Source of the DNA: an uncultured Paraprevotella sp.
Lineage (GTDB): Bacteria; Bacteroidota; Bacteroidia; Bacteroidales; Bacteroidaceae
Length of the DNA: 59,946 nt
NCBI GenBank assembly: GCA_900548345.1
Contig: URKA01000019.1
Coordinates: forward strand, 1 to 59,946
Direction: 5' to 3'
In this document: positions 36,226 through 44,607 of the stretch, in pieces
Layout of the letters: the number at the start of each line of letters is the position of its first letter
Numbering within the stretch: the stretch's first letter is position 1
Translations under genes and position numbers: made by a program
Notes under the pieces: generated by a model
Seen by the model: the letters and a program-made list of their open reading frames with translations, nothing else
Told to the model about the DNA's origin: nothing
Databases searched by the model: none

Positions 36226-36603
36226 ATGGCAATAACAATCGAAGGACTTTATTACAGTGAAAGTCATGAATATGTAAGAGTGGAAGGAGAATACGGTTAT
36301 GTAGGCATCACAGACTATGCACAAGAACAACTGGGCAATGTGGTGTATGTGGACATGCCGGAAACAGATGACGAAGTAACTGCCGGTGAAGAATTCGGCG
36401 CAGTAGAAAGCGTAAAGGCAGCCAGCGACCTTATCTCTCCCGTAAGCGGAACTGTGGTGGAAATAAACGAAGCACTCGAAGACCAGCCGGAGCTTGTCAA
36501 CAAAGACGCATTCGGAAGTTGGATTATGAAAGTCAGACTTTCAGACCCCTCCGAAGTGGAACAACTGATGGGAGCCGAAGAATACCGTAACATCTGCAAA
36601 TAG
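36226..36603 (+). CDS. gcvH: Glycine cleavage H-protein
   Basis: The lipoyl carrier that shuttles the aminomethyl intermediate between P, T and L proteins. It has 125 residues. The lipoylation Lys is residue 64 in FGAVESVKAASDLISPVSG, and the N-terminal HEYVRVEG and YAQEQLGNVVYVDMP are typical. Only 4 bp separate it from gcvPA. Confidence 0.97.
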   Translation: MAITIEGLYYSESHEYVRVEGEYGYVGITDYAQEQLGNVVYVDMPETDDEVTAGEEFGAVESVKAASDLISPVSGTVVEINEALEDQPELVNKDAFGSWIMKVRLSDPSEVEQLMGAEEYRNICK

Positions 36604-36607
36604 CGCC

Positions 36608-37969
36608 ATGAGTTACAAGTATTTTCCGCACACCTCCGATGACCTCCGCCAGATGCTGGATGTCATCGGTGTCGGTTCTTTGGATGAGCTTTATGCAGAA
36701 ATCCCCGAAGAACTGAAACTCAAGAAGGACCTCAACATGCCCGATGCCCAATCGGAAATCGAAGTACGCAGAACCATTTCCGAACTCTCCAGAAAAAACA
36801 TACCGCTGATATGCTTTGCCGGAGCCGGGACATACGACCATTATACACCGAGCATCATACCTTATATCACTTCGCGCTCGGAGTTTTCTACCAGCTATAC
36901 ACCTTACCAGGCGGAAATTTCGCAAGGAACATTGCAATATATCTTCGAGTACCAGACCATGATGGCCGACCTTACAGGCATGGACATCTCCAACGCTTCC
37001 ATGTACGACGGTTCGACAGCCACGGCCGAAGCCATGCTCATGTGCGTGGCTGCAGCAAAAAAGCGCAACAAAGTACTGATATCCGGCACATTCAATCCTG
37101 ACGTACTTCGTGTCGTGAAGACGTATGCCTCATTCCACGGGGTGGAACTCATCACCATCCCACCTCAGGACGGAGTGACCGACATGGATGCCATTAAAGT
37201 CCATCTCGGACAAGATGATGTGGCCGGCGTGATTGTACCACAACCCAACTATTACGGCATCATCGAGGATTTCACAGGACTTGCCGAAGCATGCCATGCC
37301 CACAAGGCTTTGCTTGCCGTCAACACAGTGGCCTCAGCCCTCGGTGTGCTGAAATCACCGGGCGAATGGGGAGCCGACATCGCATGCGGAGATGCACAGA
37401 GTTTAGGCATTCCCATGAACTACGGAGGTCCTTATATCGGTTATCTCTGCACCACGGAAGCACTGGTACGCAAGATGCCGGGCAGACTGGTAGGTGCCAC
37501 CACAGACACCGACGGCAAACGTTGCTTTGTACTCACGATGCAAGCACGCGAGCAACATATCCGCAGAGAGAAAGCAACGTCCAACATCTGTACGGCACAA
37601 GGGTTCATGTGCCTCTACGTAGCCTGCTATCTTTCACTGATGGGAGAAAAAGGATTGCGCGAAGTGAACGAACATTCATACGCCGGAGCGCACTACCTGC
37701 ACGACAGGTTGCTCGAAATCGGATGTTTTGAAGAAGCATACACAAAGCCTTTCCTCAATGAGTTCACATTACGGTATACAGGAGTAAGACCCACTTTGGA
37801 CGAACTACGGGACATTCTCGGCAATATGGGCTATCTTGCCGGAGTAAAAGCGGAAAACAGCGATGACTTGATTATCTTCGCCGTTACCGAACAACGGACA
37901 CAGGAAGAGACAGACGGCCTCGTCAGTATACTGAAAAACATCCACGAGGCCAACAAAAAAGAAGTTTAA
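36608..37969 (+). CDS. gcvPA: Glycine dehydrogenase (decarboxylating) subunit 1
   Basis: The N-terminal half of the P-protein as a separate 453-residue subunit. It forms a heterotetramer with GcvPB, decarboxylates glycine and loads H-protein. It has the conserved YDHYTPSIIPYITSRSEFST, YTPYQAEISQG, MDISNASMYDG and LGIPMNYGGPYIGYL segments. It lacks the PLP-binding Lys, which is in the partner. It is followed by gcvPB after 20 bp. Confidence 0.96.
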   Translation: MSYKYFPHTSDDLRQMLDVIGVGSLDELYAEIPEELKLKKDLNMPDAQSEIEVRRTISELSRKNIPLICFAGAGTYDHYTPSIIPYITSRSEFSTSYTPYQAEISQGTLQYIFEYQTMMADLTGMDISNASMYDGSTATAEAMLMCVAAAKKRNKVLISGTFNPDVLRVVKTYASFHGVELITIPPQDGVTDMDAIKVHLGQDDVAGVIVPQPNYYGIIEDFTGLAEACHAHKALLAVNTVASALGVLKSPGEWGADIACGDAQSLGIPMNYGGPYIGYLCTTEALVRKMPGRLVGATTDTDGKRCFVLTMQAREQHIRREKATSNICTAQGFMCLYVACYLSLMGEKGLREVNEHSYAGAHYLHDRLLEIGCFEEAYTKPFLNEFTLRYTGVRPTLDELRDILGNMGYLAGVKAENSDDLIIFAVTEQRTQEETDGLVSILKNIHEANKKEV

Positions 37970-37989
37970 CCGATTAAAACCTACCCATT

Positions 37990-39486
37990 ATGAACAGAAC
38001 TTATTACGGTAAACTGATATTTGAACTGTCCAAACCGGGACGTACGGGCTATTCCCTGCCCGCCAACCCGTTCAACACATACCGTCTTTCCGACCTGCCG
38101 GCACACCTGAAGCGAGAGAGCAACACCATTTTGCCTGAAGCCGACGAACTGACCGTAACACGCCACTATACCAACATGTCCAACAACAACTTCGGTGTGG
38201 ACACCGGTTTCTATCCGTTGGGAAGTTGTACGATGAAGTACAATCCCAAAATCAATGAAGAGATGGCGGCACTGAAAGGATTTACGGGCATTCACCCCAA
38301 GCAGGACACCAAGTATACACAAGGTGCGCTGGAATTGTACTATGAAGTGCAGAAAACCCTTTCAGAAATTGCCGGGCTGAGCGAGTTCACACTCAATCCC
38401 TATGCAGGAGCACACGGCGAACTTACCGGATTGATGGTCATCCGTACTTACCACACTAAGCGTGGAGATACGAAACGCACCAAAATCATCGTACCGGACT
38501 CGGCCCATGGCACCAATCCCGCATCGGCAGCTGTCTGCGGACTGCAAATCGTACAGGTAAGAAGTACACCGGACGGCACAGTGGACGTAGAGGATTTGAA
38601 ACCGCTTTTGGGTGACGACATTGCCGGCATGATGATGACGAACCCCAATACATTAGGTATCTTCGAGACCCGTATTCCGGAAATCGCACGGCTCGTACAC
38701 GAATGCGGCGGACTGATGTATTACGATGGCGCCAACCTCAATCCTATGCTCGGAGTCTGCCGTCCCGGCGACATGGGCTTCGATGTCATGCACATCAACC
38801 TGCATAAGACCTTCTCCACCCCACACGGCGGCGGAGGCCCCGGAAGCGGTCCCGTAGGCGTACGGAAAGGACTGGAAGACTATCTGCCCAATCCTCAGGT
38901 GGTACGTATCGAAGACGCAGACGGTGTACACTTCGCACTACGGATGAATCCGGAAGCATCCGGTTCCGTTTCACCTTTCCTTGGCAATTACGGGGTCATC
39001 ATACGCGCATACGCCTATCTGCTGTCACTCGGCAAAGAAAATATCCCGATGGCGGGAAAACTCTCCGTACTTAATGCCAATTACATCAAGGAAAGCCTGA
39101 AAGATTACTATAAACTCCCCATCGAGGGACTATGCAAACATGAGTTCGTCTTTGACGGATTGCGTGAAGAATATGCCGGAGACCACCACGATACAGAACA
39201 TGTCACCACACTTGATGTGGCGAAACGCCTGCTCGACTATGGCTTCCACGCTCCCACCATCTACTTCCCGCTGCTGTTCCACGAAGCCATGATGATAGAA
39301 CCTACCGAAACGGAAAGCAAAGACACGCTCGATGAATTCATCACCGTGATGAAAACCATTGCCGAAGAGGCGCGCGACCATCGCGAACTGTTGAAATCAG
39401 CACCATGCCATACCCCCGTACGGCGACTGGATGATGTAAAAGCCGTGAAAGAACCCAAGTTCACATTCAAAGCACTACAAGCATGA
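37990..39486 (+). CDS. gcvPB: Glycine dehydrogenase (decarboxylating) subunit 2
   Basis: The PLP-binding half of the split P-protein, 498 residues. The Schiff-base Lys is in MHINLHKTFSTPHGGGGPGS, and the glycine-rich loop that follows is intact. TGFYPLGSCTMKYNPK and PYAGAHGELTGLM are typical of the beta subunit. Its stop codon overlaps the lpd start (ATGA), so the last two genes of the operon are coupled. Confidence 0.96.
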   Translation: MNRTYYGKLIFELSKPGRTGYSLPANPFNTYRLSDLPAHLKRESNTILPEADELTVTRHYTNMSNNNFGVDTGFYPLGSCTMKYNPKINEEMAALKGFTGIHPKQDTKYTQGALELYYEVQKTLSEIAGLSEFTLNPYAGAHGELTGLMVIRTYHTKRGDTKRTKIIVPDSAHGTNPASAAVCGLQIVQVRSTPDGTVDVEDLKPLLGDDIAGMMMTNPNTLGIFETRIPEIARLVHECGGLMYYDGANLNPMLGVCRPGDMGFDVMHINLHKTFSTPHGGGGPGSGPVGVRKGLEDYLPNPQVVRIEDADGVHFALRMNPEASGSVSPFLGNYGVIIRAYAYLLSLGKENIPMAGKLSVLNANYIKESLKDYYKLPIEGLCKHEFVFDGLREEYAGDHHDTEHVTTLDVAKRLLDYGFHAPTIYFPLLFHEAMMIEPTETESKDTLDEFITVMKTIAEEARDHRELLKSAPCHTPVRRLDDVKAVKEPKFTFKALQA

Positions 39487-40844
39487 CAACAGACCTGATT
39501 ATCATCGGAGCCGGACCCGGAGGCTACGAAACGGCCGTACAGGCCGCAAAAGCCGGACTGAAAGTTACCGTCGTTGAGGCTAAGGCGGTAGGCGGCACCT
39601 GCCTCTACGAAGGATGTATCCCCACCAAATGCCTTTGCCATACGGCAGAAACACTGGAACAGGTGCGGAATGCCGCACAGTATGGCATAGAAACAGACGG
39701 GCACATCTCCTTCGACCTATCGAAAGCCGTAGCCCGCAAGAATGAGGTCACATCCAAACTGGCAGAGGGTATCCTCACACTGATGCAAACACCCGGCATC
39801 ACATTCATACAAGGCTTGGCCAGGTTTGCCGACACACATACCGTCCGCATACGTAAAGAGGACGGCAGCGAAGAAGAAGTGACAGCCGACCGCATCATCA
39901 TCGCAACCGGTTCCGTCACGAAATACCTTCCCGTGGAAGGCGCACAATGTAAAGGTGTAGTGACCTCCACCGAAATGCTTTCACTCACCACCCTTCCCCA
40001 TCGGCTCTGCATCATCGGCGGCGGCGTCATCGGCATGGAGTTCGCCTCCATATTCAATGCCTTCGGTACTGAAATCACGGTAGTGGAATACTGTAAGGAA
40101 ATACTGCCAAACTTCGACCGTGACATAGCCAAACGCCTGCGCACGGCATTGAAGAAGAAAGGCATCACGTTCAAGACCGGAGCTGCCGTCACAGGCATCG
40201 TACCCCAAGCAGACGGTTACGAAGTGACGTTCGAGGAAAAAGGACAGACAGGCCATATCGTGACAGACCTTGTACTGATGGCCGTAGGCCGCAAGGCCAA
40301 TATTGATTCGCTGAATTTGGAAGAGGCTGGCATCGAGTTTTCCGCACACGGCATCAAGGTGGACGAGAACATGCAGACCAACATCCCCGGCATCTATGCT
40401 GTGGGAGATATCAACGGACTATGCCAGCTGGCCCATGCCGCCACATTCCAAGGATACCGCGCACTAAACCATATTCTCGGCCGGAAAGACAGCATACGGT
40501 TCGACATCGTGCCTGCCGCCGTATTTACCGTCCCAGAAGTTGCATCCGTAGGAACAACCGAAGAAGCGTTGGCTGAACAAGGGGCGGCATATACCGTCCA
40601 CAAGGCTTTTTACCGGACAAACGGCAAAGCCCTGTCGATGGATGCCGGTGAAGGCCTGATAAAGCTCCTTGCCTCCCCCAACGGGGAAATCCTGGGAGCA
40701 CATATCCTCGGACACGGCGCAGACACGTTAATCCACGAGGTTGCCGTACTCATGAACCGTAAAGGAACATTGGAAGAACTGCAGAACGCCATCCACGCCC
40801 ATCCTACGTTGAGCGAACTGATACGTGCCGCAGCAGAGGCATAA
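39483..40844 (+). CDS. lpd: Dihydrolipoyl dehydrogenase (L-protein)
   Basis: Reoxidises the dihydrolipoyl arm of the H-protein with NAD. It has 453 residues, with FAD-binding IIIGAGPGGYETAVQAA, the redox-active Cys40 and Cys45 in GGTCLYEGCIPTKC, the NAD-binding CIIGGGVIGMEFASI, YAVGDINGL and the C-terminal catalytic HAHPTLSE. Its position at the end of the operon means it serves glycine cleavage specifically rather than a pyruvate dehydrogenase complex. Confidence 0.96.
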   Translation: MTTDLIIIGAGPGGYETAVQAAKAGLKVTVVEAKAVGGTCLYEGCIPTKCLCHTAETLEQVRNAAQYGIETDGHISFDLSKAVARKNEVTSKLAEGILTLMQTPGITFIQGLARFADTHTVRIRKEDGSEEEVTADRIIIATGSVTKYLPVEGAQCKGVVTSTEMLSLTTLPHRLCIIGGGVIGMEFASIFNAFGTEITVVEYCKEILPNFDRDIAKRLRTALKKKGITFKTGAAVTGIVPQADGYEVTFEEKGQTGHIVTDLVLMAVGRKANIDSLNLEEAGIEFSAHGIKVDENMQTNIPGIYAVGDINGLCQLAHAATFQGYRALNHILGRKDSIRFDIVPAAVFTVPEVASVGTTEEALAEQGAAYTVHKAFYRTNGKALSMDAGEGLIKLLASPNGEILGAHILGHGADTLIHEVAVLMNRKGTLEELQNAIHAHPTLSELIRAAAEA

Positions 40845-40851
40845 AGACACA

Positions 40852-40897
40852 ACCGGAGAAGGAGCCCTTCCACGAGCACCTTCTCCGGTATTTTCTT
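40852..40897 (+). terminator. Terminator of the glycine cleavage operon
   Basis: An 11-bp stem (ACCGGAGAAGG 40852-40862 with its complement 40879-40889) is followed by ATTTTCTT. It lies 7 bp after the lpd stop codon and before the end of the converging enolase gene. Confidence 0.75.
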
Positions 40898-40913
40898 ATC
40901 AGGCAGTACGCAG

Positions 40914-42194
40914 TTACTTGATACGGCGATAGCCATAAACAGCCAAATCCCCCAATTCCTCTTCAATCCGCAACAACTGGTTATACTTTGCCATGCGGTC
41001 GGAACGGCTCAAGGACCCCGTTTTTATCTGACCGCTGTTCGTGGCCACTGCGATATCCGCAATGGTGGCATCTTCGGTTTCTCCCGAACGATGAGACGTT
41101 ACCGTCGTATATCCATGGCGATGAGCCATCTCAATGGCGTCGAGTGTCTCGCTCAACGAGCCGATTTGGTTTACCTTTATCAGAATGGAATTGCCGCATC
41201 CCATTTCAATTCCCTTTGAAAGGAAATCCACATTGGTTACGAACAAATCATCGCCCACCAGTTGACAACGATCGCCGATACGTGCTGTCAGCTGCTTCCA
41301 ACCGTCCCAGTCGTTCTCGCTCATACCGTCTTCGATGGAGTCGATGGGATATTTGTCTATCAGTTCCTCAAGATAAGCAATCTGTTGTTCCGAGGTACGC
41401 TTCTTACCTTTCGCTCCTTCAAAAACCGTATAATCATATACGCCGTCCTTATAGAACTCCGACGAAGCGCAATCCATGCCAATCATCACATCCTTACCCG
41501 GTTCGTAACCTGCTGCGCGTATCGCGGCAAGGATGGATTCGAGAGCATCCTCCGTCCCGTCGAGTGCAGGGGCAAATCCTCCCTCATCGCCCACAGCCGT
41601 ACTCAGCCCACGGTTATGCAACACTTTCTTCAAGGCATGGAATACCTCCGCTCCCATTCGCAACCCTTCGCGGAAAGACGTAGCCCCAACCGGACGAATC
41701 ATAAATTCCTGAAAAGCTATCGGAGCGTCACTATGCGAACCACCGTTGATAATGTTCATCATCGGCACGGGCAAGACAAACGTATTCACTCCACCGATGT
41801 AACGGTATAAAGGTATATCCAGATAATTAGCGGCAGCTTTAGCCACCGCAAGCGACACGCCGAGTATGGCATTCGCCCCCAGTTTCGACTTGGTCTTCGT
41901 ACCGTCCAGCTCCAGCATCTTCTTGTCTATCGCACGCTGTTCCAACGCACTCATACCCGTCAGTGCCGGAGCAATGATGTCGTTCACGTTCGCCACGGCC
42001 TTTAATACGCCTTTGCCCCCATAACGTGCCTTGTCACCGTCACGCAGTTCCAAGGCCTCATGTTCTCCGGTCGATGCTCCCGAAGGTACGGAGGCACGCC
42101 CTGTCGCTCCACATTCCAATACGACTTCCGCTTCCACTGTAGGATTCCCGCGTGAATCCAAAATCTCACGCCCGATAATTTTCTTAATCCTCAT
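40914..42194 (-). CDS. eno: Enolase
   Basis: Interconverts 2-phosphoglycerate and phosphoenolpyruvate in glycolysis. The 426-residue sequence has GREILDSRGNPTVE, GASTGEHEALELRD, the magnesium ligands in MIGMDCASSEF, SIEDGMSENDW and LVGDDLFVTN, ILIKVNQIGS (catalytic Lys) and the SHRSGETEDATIADIAVA signature. It is monocistronic by appearance, with the gcv operon converging on its end. Confidence 0.98.
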   Translation of the reverse strand: MRIKKIIGREILDSRGNPTVEAEVVLECGATGRASVPSGASTGEHEALELRDGDKARYGGKGVLKAVANVNDIIAPALTGMSALEQRAIDKKMLELDGTKTKSKLGANAILGVSLAVAKAAANYLDIPLYRYIGGVNTFVLPVPMMNIINGGSHSDAPIAFQEFMIRPVGATSFREGLRMGAEVFHALKKVLHNRGLSTAVGDEGGFAPALDGTEDALESILAAIRAAGYEPGKDVMIGMDCASSEFYKDGVYDYTVFEGAKGKKRTSEQQIAYLEELIDKYPIDSIEDGMSENDWDGWKQLTARIGDRCQLVGDDLFVTNVDFLSKGIEMGCGNSILIKVNQIGSLSETLDAIEMAHRHGYTTVTSHRSGETEDATIADIAVATNSGQIKTGSLSRSDRMAKYNQLLRIEEELGDLAVYGYRRIK

Positions 42195-42333
42195 AACGTT
42201 ATTCCTTTATATGGGTTAAACATGTATGTCTTGGCAAATATCACCACTTCCGTCCACATTTGCAATACCCTGAAACAAGGTTGATGACATGCACGCTGTC
42301 TTTTCCGAAAAAATAACGTGATTAAAAAAATTA

Positions 42334-42993
42334 TCAAATGTGCAGTTTGATGCCAACCGACAGGCTCAGGATGTCCTTGAGCCTGATGCTGCGGTCGCCG
42401 AAAAAGGTACAGAAATCCGTATCGCAGGCACCCAACTCATAATATAACGCCACATCCCGCACCAACCAGCGGGAATCATCCGGAATGTCATACATGATGC
42501 GTTGTCCCAGCGACAAGTTCGCACGTATACGGGTTGAGAACCCATAATACCCGTTGGGATAACGGTCGGGCTCACGCCTCCAGAACTGGCTGCTCAGTAT
42601 CGAGGAGAAATAAAGACTGCACGAAAGCGGCTGCACCACCCAAGTGCTTTGCCTGATACGCAACCGCCATGGCACATACGACTCCTTGAGCGTCAGCACG
42701 GCTTTTCCGCGCTTGCTCTCGAACTTAGGAAGAAATCCAATCATGATGTCGGTCTCCCACTGTTCCTTCTTTCCGTAAGTCCACCCTGTGCCGACCGAGA
42801 ACACACCGATACTCCCGGCGAACTGTGCCTTATAATGGTCGGGAATGAGTTTCTGCCAACGCTCCATACGCCTCACCATCATCTGTTCATATTTCGTACG
42901 GGCCGAATCGGTCTTCTCAAACTCCCTCGCACTTGTCAGGGATGGATATGCCCACAGACACAACAGACTAAAAACTACAACGCTCAATCTCAT
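42334..42993 (-). CDS. Exported protein, probable outer-membrane barrel
   Basis: A 219-residue protein with a Sec signal peptide (residues 1-22, SLTSA-R). A short charged helical segment follows (about 25-50), then alternating strands rich in aromatic residues and Gly up to LSVGIKLHI, which looks like an outer-membrane beta-barrel C-terminus. I do not recognise the family. It starts 26 bp inside the end of the phosphoesterase lipoprotein gene, so the two form one translational unit and may act together. Confidence 0.65.
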   Translation of the reverse strand: MRLSVVVFSLLCLWAYPSLTSAREFEKTDSARTKYEQMMVRRMERWQKLIPDHYKAQFAGSIGVFSVGTGWTYGKKEQWETDIMIGFLPKFESKRGKAVLTLKESYVPWRLRIRQSTWVVQPLSCSLYFSSILSSQFWRREPDRYPNGYYGFSTRIRANLSLGQRIMYDIPDDSRWLVRDVALYYELGACDTDFCTFFGDRSIRLKDILSLSVGIKLHI

Positions 42994-43774
42994 AACCCTC
43001 TTCCTTTATCGTAATGACATAATATCCCCGTTTATGTATATTGATACATGCGTAATACTTCACACCGTCATCGAAAAACTCATTCTCGGACCAGCTGTGC
43101 ACATGACCGTAAAGGCAGAACTGGAGGTTGGGGAAACTGGTGAGATAGCTCTCGAAAGCACGGTTCACATTATTGTTGAACTCTCCGTCGCCGGGCGGTA
43201 CGTGCATGGCCACAACGGTCTTCTCTATCCCTGCGGGCATGCCTCGGATTTCATCCTCCATGAAGTTGAAGTCCGGCACAGGATGGCTGTAATCATATTC
43301 GAGCGCATTCGTGTTCAGACAAACGAACCTGACATTACCGGCTGTAAAAGCAAAGTTGTCTTCCCCGAAAACTTTGAGGTAGACTTCAAATCCCGAACCG
43401 AGGCAATCGTGGTTGCCCGGCAGACATACGTAAGGCACGGTAAGTTTATTCAGGAAATCGCGCGCCCAAAGGAATTCCTTCGTTTCGCCGAAATCAGCCA
43501 AATCCCCTCCGTGCAACACAAAATCTATGTCGTCACGACTATTGAGCACCCTTACCACTTCTTCCGTCTCGTCATAACTCCGCTGGGTATCACTAATCAT
43601 GGCAAAACGGAACTCCCGTCTCCCCTGCATCTTCTCCTCTATCAGACGGATATTTTTCTCCGTCAGTCCGGTTTCTCCCTCTATACGGGCGTCATACGGA
43701 TGATATTCTATCGCGTTGCATCCACACAGCCACAATATCAACCATACGGACAGTCCTTCCTTTATTTTCTGCAT
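42968..43774 (-). CDS. Metallophosphoesterase lipoprotein
   Basis: A 268-residue calcineurin-like phosphoesterase with a lipoprotein signal (WLCGCN at about residues 15-20). Metal motifs are FAMISDTQRSYDE, LHGGDLADF, CLPGNHDCLG, AMHVPPG and YGHVHSWSE. The DTQ instead of the usual DxH at the first motif departs from the standard pattern but occurs in some family branches. It is probably attached to the periplasmic or outer membrane. It overlaps the gene for the putative outer-membrane barrel at its 3' end. Substrate unknown. Confidence 0.85.
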   Translation of the reverse strand: MQKIKEGLSVWLILWLCGCNAIEYHPYDARIEGETGLTEKNIRLIEEKMQGRREFRFAMISDTQRSYDETEEVVRVLNSRDDIDFVLHGGDLADFGETKEFLWARDFLNKLTVPYVCLPGNHDCLGSGFEVYLKVFGEDNFAFTAGNVRFVCLNTNALEYDYSHPVPDFNFMEDEIRGMPAGIEKTVVAMHVPPGDGEFNNNVNRAFESYLTSFPNLQFCLYGHVHSWSENEFFDDGVKYYACINIHKRGYYVITIKEEGYEIERCSF

Positions 43775-43820
43775 AATATGGATTTTGACCGTAAAGATAC
43801 GGATTAAAGCATAAAGAGAA

Positions 43821-43859
43821 ATGTTCCATTTGTAGCCTTTCCTGGTACAAATGGAACAT
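43821..43859 (-). terminator. Terminator of the pfl genes
   Basis: A perfect 14-bp inverted repeat (43821-43834 with 43846-43859) lies 10 bp beyond the pflA stop codon. On the minus strand it is followed by TTCTCTTTAT. Confidence 0.65.
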
Positions 43860-43868
43860 GTAGAATTT

Positions 43869-44591
43869 TCATTTCCGGACCGTCCCGTATCGCTCCCTGA
43901 TTTCAGCTATGCGCTCCGCAGAGAGCGGCGGCACACCTTCGAGCGGGTAATCCATCTCTAAATCGCGGTATTTGAACACTCCCATCGTATGATAGGGCAG
44001 CCATTCTATCCTTTTCACCGAACGATAGCGGCCAACATAGCCGGCCAGTTCATCCAGCAAGATGTCATCGTCGGTCAGTCCGGGCACAACGACATGACGA
44101 ATCCACACATCAATCCCCCGGCTTTCGGCCTCGTCCAGAAAGCGCAAGGCATTACGCCCGTCGCTGCCGCACACTTTCCGACACACATCCGGCCGCAATG
44201 ACTTGATGTCGAGCAACACCAGGTCTGTATGGTCCAGCACGGACAGGGTCTTCGCATTCACCACGGAACCCGCCGTATCCAATGCCGTATGGATACCCTC
44301 TTCACGGCACAGGCGAAAGAATTCACGGCAGAAATCGGGCTGCATCAAAGGCTCGCCTCCCGTAAGGGTCACGCCGCCCCTGGCAATGAAACTCTTGTAA
44401 CGGAGCACTTCCCCTAACAATTCCTGAGGCGTATACTCATATTTCACAGGCGCATCGCAACGCCACGTATCGGGATTATGGCAATACAGACAACGCAGAG
44501 GACATCCTTGGAGGAAGGTCACGAAACGAATTCCGGGACCGTCAACGGTCCCGAAACTCTCTAATGAATGTATTCTCCCCTTTACAGACAT
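43869..44591 (-). CDS. pflA: Pyruvate formate-lyase activating enzyme
   Basis: A radical SAM enzyme that installs the glycyl radical on PflB. It has 240 residues, with the iron-sulfur Cys30, Cys34 and Cys37 in QGCPLRCLYCHNP, TLTGGEPLMQPDF (glycine-rich SAM-binding segment) and WLPYHTMGVFKY. It follows pflB by 16 bp in the same operon. Confidence 0.96.
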   Translation of the reverse strand: MSVKGRIHSLESFGTVDGPGIRFVTFLQGCPLRCLYCHNPDTWRCDAPVKYEYTPQELLGEVLRYKSFIARGGVTLTGGEPLMQPDFCREFFRLCREEGIHTALDTAGSVVNAKTLSVLDHTDLVLLDIKSLRPDVCRKVCGSDGRNALRFLDEAESRGIDVWIRHVVVPGLTDDDILLDELAGYVGRYRSVKRIEWLPYHTMGVFKYRDLEMDYPLEGVPPLSAERIAEIRERYGTVRK

Positions 44592-44607
44592 CTCTATACC
44601 TTATATA

